Assembly (NCBI GenBank): GCA_900660155.1 | Contig: CABFPE010001058.1 | Coordinates: forward strand, 25,923 to 89,922 | From: Hofstenia miamia | Lineage: Eukaryota > Xenacoelomorpha > Acoela > Hofsteniidae | Length of the DNA: 64,000 nucleotides | Direction of reading: 5' to 3' | Shown: one piece after another, positions 56,770-64,000 of the stretch | Layout of the letters: every line of letters starts with the position of its first letter | How positions within the stretch are numbered: position 1 is the stretch's first letter | Notes under the pieces: generated by a model | What the model was told of the DNA's origin: nothing | What the model saw: the letters and a program-made list of their open reading frames with translations, nothing else | Database searches by the model: none | Made by a program: the position numbers and the translations under genes

Positions 56770-58640
56770 TGGAATAATGTCGCTTTAGTGTGCATTCAAA
56801 GGGAAAGATCCTTGATTTAGTATTTACAAATAACAAAAAGGTCTCAATAACTCACTTCGACAAACCTGAATTAAATAAATCTGATAACAAAATCATTCAC
56901 GTCATTATTGACACATCAATTCCACTGATAAACGAAATTCTTGGAAAATCAAAAAAGAGATTTCAGTGAAATTGAAATGTATTCATTCTCAGAAAACAAT
57001 TAGAATAATTCTATAGCTCTTTCAACAGATTTAACATTTAATACATATTGGATAAACTACCACTGGTACCACTGGATAAAGTTAGTATCTAAGACACACA
57101 TGAAGACAAAAAGGAAACTAAAAAGAACTCTGCCGCACTACATCTCATCCAGCGCAGTTCATTTATACAATAAAAGTAAAAGTCTGTATCGAATAATATG
57201 TACGAAGGGACGCCGTCGTCAAATATTCTGCTCAAATATATCAACAAACTAAACGAACTATCGACCAATCTAACACTGGATAAACAAATCCTCATAAATA
57301 GAATTCAAAATGATCATAAATCAATATTTCAACATACTATCACCAAACCTAGTATTGGAACATCTATGTTCTACAAAGTCATTTAGACAGAGACATAGCG
57401 AACTTCTTCATTAAATACTTTACATCAGCTTACCTGGCCAAAACCGAATTTACAGAAGTTTACACTGGAAACTGCTTTAAAAACATTACTATATCTATAG
57501 CTGATATTGAAAACTAAATAAAGAAGAGCTCCAAAACTGGATGCGGCTTCGCCAATATCCCATCAAATTTCATACACTGTTGCAAAAATGAGATACTACC
57601 AGATCTTCTGAACTTATTTAAATATAATATATTAAGCGGAGATTAGAAGCAGATTAGCAACTATCGACCAATCAGTATACTACCAAAGATTTCCGTAATT
57701 TTTGAAAGAATAGTCTACAATTAATTATACTAATATGTAAATAGCAATATATCCATTTTCAACATGGTTTTACTAAGAAATACTCACTATCTCTCAACTG
57801 CCAATCTATTTTCAAGAACTTTACAAAAACAATAAAAGAATATTTCAAGTTTATCCTTGAGAAGCTAATTACGTTTGGAATAGGTAGAAATCTTCTTTAA
57901 TTTTTGCACACGCACCTAACTGGAAGAAAACAACTTGTTTCAATAAATGGTAAACTGTCTAAGGATGTAAATGTCATAGTGGAATTCCACAAAGCAATTG
58001 CCTAGGTGCTATTATATTTTTTTCCGATGATCAATGGCTTACCATCAGCAGGATTTTCAAGCCAATTATATCTCTTCGCATACGATGGAAAAATACAAAC
58101 TCTAGAACATTAAAAGAAGACGTCAAGCAACTTAATGTCTGATGTAGTAAAAATAAAATGGAATTTGACCTAAGAAAAACACAAATAATATAACTTGGTA
58201 AAGACCACAGTTTCTGACACATTTTGCAATCAACAGATTTTAAATGGAATGCAACAAACTTAGTCAAAGACATTGGCATACATAAAAACAACAAACTTTG
58301 TTGATTACATAAATATAGCAACTAAGTCAGCAATGAGAAAATTCTATTATGTAAAATATCAAATGCCAAGAAACATCTTAAAAATTATAAAAGAACTCTA
58401 TACATCTCAATAATACGATCAAAACATCTTTATGCATCAACAATCTGGTTTCCAATAAAACAAACATTATGAAATTAGAAAGAGTTCAACGAATTTATAC
58501 AAAGTAGGTAAATAACACTCCAGACTACATCACTCGACGAAACTCACTAAACATCTTCCCAACTGAAAGACATCCTATTATTAATTGACATCCTAAAGAC
58601 TATTAAATAAAATAAAAAAATTCATTGCACTTAGATTAAA
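56770..58640 (+). mobile_element. Heavily degraded LINE, plus strand
   Basis: Readable islands in the expected order: endonuclease end (SKGKILDLVFTNNKKVSITH, KSDNKIIHVIID), linker (YNKSKSLYRI), RT blocks (NYRPISILPKISVIFERIV-like at about 57660; LITFGIGRNLL, THLTGRKQLVSINGKLSKDV; FHKAIA/GIPQSNCLGAI; LFAYDGKIQTLE corresponding to FADD), and the post-catalytic LVKDIGIHKNNK region. It spans 1.9 kb with stops in every frame. It is the oldest LINE in the window and lies in the intron between LRR exons B and C. Confidence 0.62.
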
Positions 58641-58649
58641 TTGTGGACT

Positions 58650-59389
58650 GTTGCACAATTGTAAATTTTAAATTTCGAAATTTGAAAATCTCAGTAACAA
58701 CGTGACTTATAGAATTGCTGCAGTAATAAATGTTGGTTATTCTACTAATTATTGAGACTTTACGTGCTTTATTGCTAATGTAATCTTGCAAATACTCTTT
58801 ATTTGCTTATTCATTGGTTTATGCTATATTCTAAATACACTCAAATATTAGTATTTTTATCAACATGCATTTAAAGTAATGTAATATTCTCGCTAAACGT
58901 TTCTTTGTGCTTCTGATGGGAACAGAAAAAATTACTGTAAAATGCAGAGAGTAAATAGAGGTTATTTAATAAAAACGAGGTTTTTTACTGAGTAGAAACC
59001 ATTCCATATGAATGGCAATGAATAATAACGGATATATTTCGAGATGCAGATTTATTACAAGGGAAATAGATAATGGCCGATATGGATTTAGAGTTAAAAC
59101 TACAGATTGCAATCTTGTCAATGAAACTCTCCGTCATAATGCATCAAGACAAAGGATATCCATAAAATCGTATGTACAGTTTGGAGTAATAGTGTCATCT
59201 AAATAGAATAGCATATGCTATCCGCCTCGCAGTTTATTCTCAATCGTTAAGATCAATGTTTTGCTGAAAGCGTGCAGTGGTATTATTCGTTCTAATTTCT
59301 CATATACTGTTGCTTGGAATCTTTTTGCCTACTTTCTAGTAGACGCTAGTTAGTTAAGATGTTATAAATCCGTTAAGGCTAAAGCTAAG

Positions 59390-59390
<1 letters not shown>
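58650..59390. other. Unassigned sequence
   Basis: A 64-codon frame at 59012-59206 (NNGYISRCRFITREIDNGRY...) has no recognised family. Otherwise AT-rich. Confidence 0.35.

Positions 59391-59393
<3 letters not shown>

Positions 59394-59427
<34 letters not shown>
59394..59427. repeat. (TA)n microsatellite
   Basis: About 17 TA units immediately upstream of the Penelope-like fragment. Another TA run lies just after it at 59816-59846, so TA repeats bound the fragment on both sides. Confidence 0.9.
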
Positions 59428-59428
<1 letters not shown>

Positions 59429-59429
59429 T

Positions 59430-59846
59430 GTAGCAAAGTTAGTGTCTTCTTCATTGGTTTATAAATTTATAGGTAAAGATTGTCAACAATCTTACATCGG
59501 AGAGACACGAAGACACTTTGCTACAAGAATCCATGAACATCTTTCAGGTCACCTTAAATCTGAAATTTACCAACATCAACATCCAATTAAAAAAGAAAAT
59601 TTTGAAATATTGTTAAAAACAAACTATCCAATAATTGCAGAATCACTATATATAAAGAAAGAAATAAGATCAAGATTAATGAATAAACAGAAAAATTATT
59701 ATAACATCAACATTTTCTAATACATGCAATTATAATTAATTTTAAGTGAAGTTAAATGTAATTAGTTTTCCTTCCAAATTTGTGCTGATAAAGATTTTGA
59801 ATCGAAACCGGTCGCATATATATATATATATCTATATATATATATA
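59430..59846 (+). mobile_element. Penelope-like element fragment (GIY-YIG endonuclease end)
   Basis: A 5'-truncated retroelement end that holds the endonuclease coding region below, a short 3' region with TTTTGAATCGAAACCGGTCG (close to the common Penelope 3' phrase), then a TA run. The reverse transcriptase is absent. Flanking TA microsatellites may reflect target preference. Confidence 0.65.
59442..59720 (+). CDS. GIY-YIG endonuclease C-terminal domain of a Penelope-like element
   Basis: A 92-codon open frame. LVYKFIGKDCQQSYIGETRR corresponds to the GIY...YIG core (Y-x-F/I at the first strand, S-Y-I-G-E/R-T-x-R at the second). HFATRIHEHLSGH supplies the conserved Arg helix and His. ENFEILLKTNYPIIAESLYI contains the catalytic Glu (E-S/A-L-Y-I), and KKEIRSRLMNKQ closes the domain. 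Penelope-like retroelements carry this nuclease after the reverse transcriptase to nick the target. The upstream CCHH-type finger and RT are missing, so this is a remnant. The ATG is only the first Met in the fragment. Confidence 0.75.
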   Translation: MSSSLVYKFIGKDCQQSYIGETRRHFATRIHEHLSGHLKSEIYQHQHPIKKENFEILLKTNYPIIAESLYIKKEIRSRLMNKQKNYYNINIF

Positions 59847-59850
59847 AATT

Positions 59851-60110
59851 TTGCTCGGTTTTGTAATCAGAATATTAGTAACTAAAAGCAAATCAACAAA
59901 TCCTTGCAATAGATACTTATCTAAATTATTGAACACCTTAAATAATCTAAATGAAAGTGCGAAATGTCTGCAAGCAAACTCAATCCAATATAAAACCTTA
60001 AAAAGACTATCCGTCAACAACAAATATTTTAAAACTTTTTGCAACACATTAATTAAGTGCTATTAATTCATATAGCATCGTCAAGGTTATCCTAAAAATA
60101 GTAGGTAATT
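59851..60110. other. Unassigned open frame after the Penelope-like fragment
   Basis: A plus frame to 60066 (SKSTNPCNRYLSKLLNTLNN...) is unrecognised. It could be further Penelope debris or chance. Confidence 0.25.
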
Positions 60111-60116
60111 TTAATA

Positions 60117-61715
60117 CAGTCTCATGCAAAAGTTTTAGCCATTCGCAGAACCAATAGTTCAATAGTAGTTTATTTCAGTTCTGATGAACATAATCAAAAC
60201 TTGAAACATTTTAAGTAAAGCCCATAAAGCCCATATCATGTCCTTCCTTGCATAGGTTATTGTATGTTTTTAAACAAAGCGAATGCATACTGAGAGTGAC
60301 GTTTTTAAGTAACAATTTGTTTACAGCCGTCCAGAAGTTGTAGTAACTTTCACAACCCCAACATACACGTTTGTAAAAACTAATTCAAAATAAGAATAGT
60401 TTGTTATAATAACAAAATACCAACAAAACATAAACATATGTAACTAAAAGTTTGAGTTAGTACTTGGAATGACTTCCTGTGACCCGCGCAACTTCAGTCA
60501 CTCTTTTCGGCAATGATTCGAAAAGTTTCACTATTGTAACATCCGGAATAAGTGCCCTGTTTCTCGGGTGCCTTTTCTGAACTTTTTGTTTGAGAACATA
60601 CCATAAATACTCAATAATGTTGAGATCGGGACTTTGGGGAGGCCAGTTCTCAACGTACGAAATGTTGTGGTCCTCCAAGTAACTGATTGTGAAAGTGAAG
60701 TATGCGCCCGTGCACCGTCCTGCTATAGCACAAGAACAGGTTGAAGGATATTTCGCAATGAATTATCCAAAATACGACTATATTCGGTAGAATTTACCTT
60801 TCCATGGCATCTCTCTAGGACACGTATAGCGTCCAAACCATCTGAGAAGTAGGAAATTTTGTAGTTTTGCTCGTATATTTTTCATGAAATCGTGTTCCTG
60901 GAGGTCTACCGACGTATTTCCTAAATCGCTCGCCTACAGACAACAAGCACTCATCTGTGAAGATGTGCTTGCTCTAATTCCCAAAACGTCACATGTACCT
61001 GTCTTTGCAATATGTTAATCCTTTTCTTTTATGTGCCAAAGTGAGAAGTGGTTTTTTGGCTGCTATTCGGCCAAAGAGCCCGGCACCTCGTAAAACTCTT
61101 TTTGTAGTGTCTACTGACATAACAGTGACTAAATCAGTCACTGACCGGACTTGTGCTGCGGTTAAAGTGGGCGTTTTTTATTCTCGAACAATTATTCGTT
61201 TTTGTTTGGGCGTCAGAATAGGAGGACGACGCGTTCGGGGTAAGTGATCAACTAGCAATCCACATAGGTGCTTTTGAACGATATGGCGAACTGCTGTTGG
61301 AGAAACAGACAGTTGTTTGGCAATTTTAAACCTATTCTGACCGGAATGGAATATATCAAGAACTTCGTGACGTTTCTCAAGTGTAATACGACCCATACTT
61401 TCACAAACTGGTTGCTTCTGGTTAATTTGGCATAGAAAGAGCAAAAACCTGTCAAATATTGAGAAACATATTAGAACACATCCACATTAGAAAAGTGACT
61501 AAAACTTATGCATGCTGTTTACTGGTTGTTAACACAAAAATTGACTATCAGCGTATGCAGTAATCTTCTATATTTTCTCAGTAGACATCATTTTGCAATG
61601 TAATGATTATTTAATTTGAATTTGTTTGAATAATTTAAATTGGTAACGTGGAGGATTAATAAAGTTGTTATAAAACGATTGAAATAAAAGTGACTAAAAC
61701 TTTTGCACGAGACTG
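60117..61715 (-). mobile_element. Tc1-like transposon, degraded but with both ends
   Basis: Left end CAGTCTCATGCAAAAGTTTT, inverted right end CAGTCTCGTGCAAAAGTTTT. TA at 60115-60116 and 61716-61717. 1599 bp. A second, diverged copy of the repeat (GTGACTAAAACTTATGCATG) lies inside at 61493, hinting at an IR/DR layout as in some Tc1 groups. Lies in the intron between LRR exons B and C. Confidence 0.85.
60457..61444 (-). pseudogene. Tc1 transposase, broken
   Basis: The minus frame 61444-61178 begins near the N-terminus: MGRITLEKRHEVLDIFHSGQ, NRFKIAKQLSVSPTAVRHIV (helix-turn-helix) and RTRRPPILTPKQKRIIVRE. After several broken frames come FWELEQAHLHR, the region before the MVWG strand, and VLVL.QDGARAYFTFTISY (second catalytic Asp after a stop). 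Then 60678-60457: YVENWPPQSPDLNIIEYLWY with the catalytic Glu, and VLKQKVQKRHPRNRALI to the C-terminus. At least four breaks, so it is inactive. Confidence 0.72.
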
Positions 61716-61761
61716 TAATAGCTAAAAGTTGAAATTTTGATGCGCGGATAATACAACAGCT

Positions 61762-62190
61762 CAGTATTACATAAATCCAGTACTGCGTAAAATCCATTAT
61801 TGCGCAACAGATCCAAAATACAATTATGTTCTCATGTTAGACTCCAGTACTGCCTAAATTGCTATTGCGTAAAAATCCAATACTGCGTAGACTTTTCGTT
61901 GTGCCAAGTACTAAAATAGGACCCAATTGCATTCCAGTGTCGCATAAAATTGTTCAATAATGTTGAGAGTGTTTGAAAGGTTTTATAAATTACAGCAATT
62001 TTTCTAAAAGTTATGGAGAAAAAACAACAGTCAATCAATGACTACTAAATATTACAGAAAACTAATATTTTTAGTGCAGCTGCACATTCTCAATGTTGTT
62101 TTAGGTCATTTACACTTTCATTATACAGTAGTACATACATTTGTATTGTGGAAATAGAACGTTGTGGCGAAATCGGTTTACGCAGTACTG
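61762..62190. mobile_element. Possible MITE with CAGTACTGCGTAAA ends
   Basis: CAGTACTGCGTAAA at 61778 is inverted at the right end (TTTACGCAGTACTG to 62190). Related words (CAGTATTACATAAA, TATTGCGTAAAA, AATACTGCGTAGA, CAGTGTCGCATAAA) recur in the left half. No convincing TSD. Confidence 0.4.
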
Positions 62191-62243
62191 TATTCAATTG
62201 CACGCTTCACGTTGAAATTTAATGCACAAAAGAAAAAGCATAC

Positions 62244-62384
62244 TTTATGGCCGTGGTAGCTATTAAATCCCCCAGAGCTTTGGAACTGGTTGCTGTAATA
62301 TGGCATGAACACATACTCAAATGAAGCAACTTCTTATTGCTGACTAATGCATTGCACAATAAATTGACGCCTTTATCACTGAAC
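62244..62384 (-). CDS. LRR exon B (host leucine-rich-repeat protein)
   Basis: A 141-nt exon on the minus strand with acceptor CATATTTTTAG and donor ATAAA|GTATGC. Joined to exon A it reads THLILDYNKFSDKGVNLLCN, then ALVSNKKLLHLSMCSCHITA, TSSKALGDLIATTAI. That is one and a half ribonuclease-inhibitor-type repeats (L-x-L-D-Y-N-x-F-S-D-K-G-V-x-x-L-C-x-A-L). The exon starts with one base and ends with two bases of split codons, as exon A does, the modular phase expected of LRR exons. The second split codon joins exon C without a shift. A host gene, not a transposon. Confidence 0.78.
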
Positions 62385-62472
62385 CTAAAAATATGAACAA
62401 GCATACTTAAGAACATCAAAAAATCAGTTATTAATGTTGAAATTCTATTAATGAAATGATATATAAACTTAC

Positions 62473-62577
62473 TTATTGTAATCTAAAATCAAGTGTGTCA
62501 CTTTAGTTCTTTTCAGACACTCACCAATTCGCTGTACGCTTCGAAAATCCAAATCGCAGGCCATAAACTCTAGCAGT
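62473..62577 (-). CDS. LRR exon A (host leucine-rich-repeat protein)
   Basis: A 105-nt exon on the minus strand, acceptor TTAAATATCTCAG, consensus donor AATAA|GTAAGTTT. It encodes LLEFMACDLDFRSVQRIGEC then LKRTKVTHLILDYN, an LRR in the ribonuclease-inhibitor register. The intron to exon B is only 88 bp, in contrast to the 6.4-kb intron that follows. Upstream exons must lie at higher coordinates, probably beyond the window; none was recognised between here and 64000. Function: a protein-binding scaffold of unknown partner; I do not assign a named orthologue. Confidence 0.75.
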
Positions 62578-62839
62578 CTGAGATATTTAAAAAAATTTTT
62601 TTCTATTAAAATTGCCTAAAAATACACTGCAAATAAGATATCTTAGAAGAAACTAAAGGATGACACTTAAATAAAAAGACATAAACTGTTCATAAAGAAA
62701 TAACTATTAAACTCAATAAATAAAATTATTATTGTCGAATTTAATACATGCTGATTCAGAAATCCCTTTTCCAAAAAACACATCGAAATTTGCTGCACTC
62801 GACAGTTTTCCAGAGGTTAATTAAAACATAGCATGTTCA

Positions 62840-63930
62840 AACTTCCTTTCAGAGATCCGTAATAAGGCAAAGTATAATTACAGTTATCATAAGATGGAGT
62901 ACACAAATGAGAAGCCATAGGGTTTCATTGTGTATTGTGCAAAGTATAAGACAGTTTTTAGAAAAGTTTGAAAGAGAACAGCCTAGCAGATGCACAATAA
63001 CCAGATGGTAAGCGAAGTTAAAAGAGATCGATAGTTTAAAGGAAAAGTCCAGAACTGATCTAATATGGTCTGAAACAGTTGGCGACAACGAGAAGAATGT
63101 CTTAGCAATAGTCAAAGAGAATCCAACAGCATCCTCAAGAGGCATTGCAACTGAAATGGCATATTTCAATCTAGAGCATGGTGAATATTGCATAACGAGA
63201 AATTACATCTCTACAAGCTCCCGTATTGCCGGTTGCTTTAGGATAGCGATGCTCATTGGAGAATGGAAATTGCACAGACAATTATTAGGAACTTTTATGA
63301 TCCTGCTTTTTTAAGAAATGTATTTCTCAGACGAATACGTCTCTGCATTAAACAGTAAAATAAACACACAACGTACACTAATGGAGTAGTGAAAATCACA
63401 ATAAAAGAGTTTAGATCCCAGTTAAAACAATCATTAAAAGTATGGGCCTGTATCAGTTACTATAAGGTCATTTCTTGGGACATTTCAGGACAAAATATCA
63501 ACGGAGACGTTTAAGTTCAGATTCTAAATGCAAAGGTACCACATCATTTTTCACATGGAGTTGACAGAGAACTGTTGCATCAACAAGAGTATTACTGCAT
63601 TACTCAATTGTAGAACAAGAGTGGCTTGACAATCATTTGGTTGAAAGGTCGATAGGTCGAAGTGTCGGCATCGAATGGATCGCTAAACCCCCTGACCGTG
63701 TGAGTATTGGATTTGGTCTTATCTAAGACAGAAGTTCTACCCAACTGCAGGATTCTTACTACCAAATATCGACACGTTGAGTCATTGAATTAAAGAAGAA
63801 ATCCAAAAGATACCGCTAAATATGGTCATAAAAACGATGAGGAATATCCAAGTTCGCATAAAGAAGCTGTAAAAAGTGCATTTGGAGCATTTCGAATTGT
63901 GAACCTACAACTTTTTTTGGAAATTGTGAA
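62840..63930 (+). pseudogene. IS630/Tc1-type transposase relic
   Basis: Plus-strand islands in order: CIVQSIRQFLEKFEREQPSR (helix-turn-helix), NEKNVLAIVKENPTASSRGI then ATEMAYFNLEH, MYFSDEYVSALNSKINTQRT (first catalytic Asp), VWACISYYKVISWD-like region, GTTSFFTWS region, and ERSIGRSVGIEWIAKPPD, corresponding to W-I-G-R-x-G-x-I-x-W-P-x-R-S-P-D. The C-terminal end VKSAFGAFRIVNLQLFLEIV is weaker. This group is common in arthropod and other invertebrate genomes. Many breaks; no terminal repeats identified. Confidence 0.6.
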
Positions 63931-64000
63931 CAGGGCTTCTGATATTACGCGGAGAAAAACAGCAAATTACGCGATGCGAAAAATTTTAGCTAATTACACG

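Noticed and set aside
59012-59206. 64-codon frame as a small host gene
   Set aside because: No recognised domain, no splice or promoter evidence; similar lengths arise by chance here.

Overview
The window looks like an AT-rich, repeat-laden stretch of an invertebrate animal nuclear genome. The evidence is spliced LRR-coding exons with GT/AG borders, several classes of animal transposon (Tc1/mariner/IS630, hAT, a Kolobok-type TTAA element, Jockey/CR1-like LINEs, a Penelope-like GIY-YIG fragment), microsatellites and a satellite array. I cannot name the species. No bacterial gene, operon, CRISPR array, tRNA or rRNA was found. No LTR retrovirus-like or Polinton-like element could be supported.

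Layout. 1-5.3 kb: a degenerate tandem repeat, then an almost complete minus-strand LINE (ORF1 with three zinc knuckles, ORF2 endonuclease plus reverse transcriptase, one in-frame stop, TTG-type tail). 6.8-11 kb: LINE scrap, nested hAT and Harbinger-like MITEs, and a hAT relic carrying a perfect 320-bp tandem duplication. 11-17 kb: mostly unassigned AT-rich DNA with hAT and LINE scraps. 17-21.3 kb: a ZBED5-like hAT relic abutting a Tc1 element. 22.3-23.5 kb: a TTAA-flanked element with an open Mutator/Kolobok-type transposase C-terminal domain. 26.7-28.8 kb: a DD37D mariner-like element whose inside is scrambled across assembly gaps. 30-38 kb: further hAT relics. 39.8-40.7 kb: a palindromic mariner derivative. 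41.3-45.3 kb: a degraded Tc1 and two MITEs. 45.4-47.9 kb: a degraded plus-strand LINE. 48.3-49.7 kb: a nearly whole DD34D mariner. 50.2-51.5 kb: an 81-bp satellite with hints of a 622-bp higher-order unit. 52-59.8 kb: LINE fragments, MITEs and a Penelope-like fragment. 60.1-61.7 kb: another Tc1. 62.9-63.9 kb: an IS630-like relic.

Host genes. The only convincing host coding sequence is on the minus strand: three phase-compatible leucine-rich-repeat exons (62577-62473, 62384-62244, 55829-55678) that join into one ribonuclease-inhibitor-type LRR run followed by a charged helix. A Lys-rich terminal exon at 39451-39342 fits the phase. Another LRR exon at 25485-25379 lies on the same strand but does not join exon C directly; it may belong to the same gene through an unseen exon, or to a second LRR gene. 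Most of the transposons therefore lie in introns of this locus.

Several single-base n gaps fall inside transposons and are flanked by the same element sequence on both sides. Those internal duplications are probably assembly joins, not biology.
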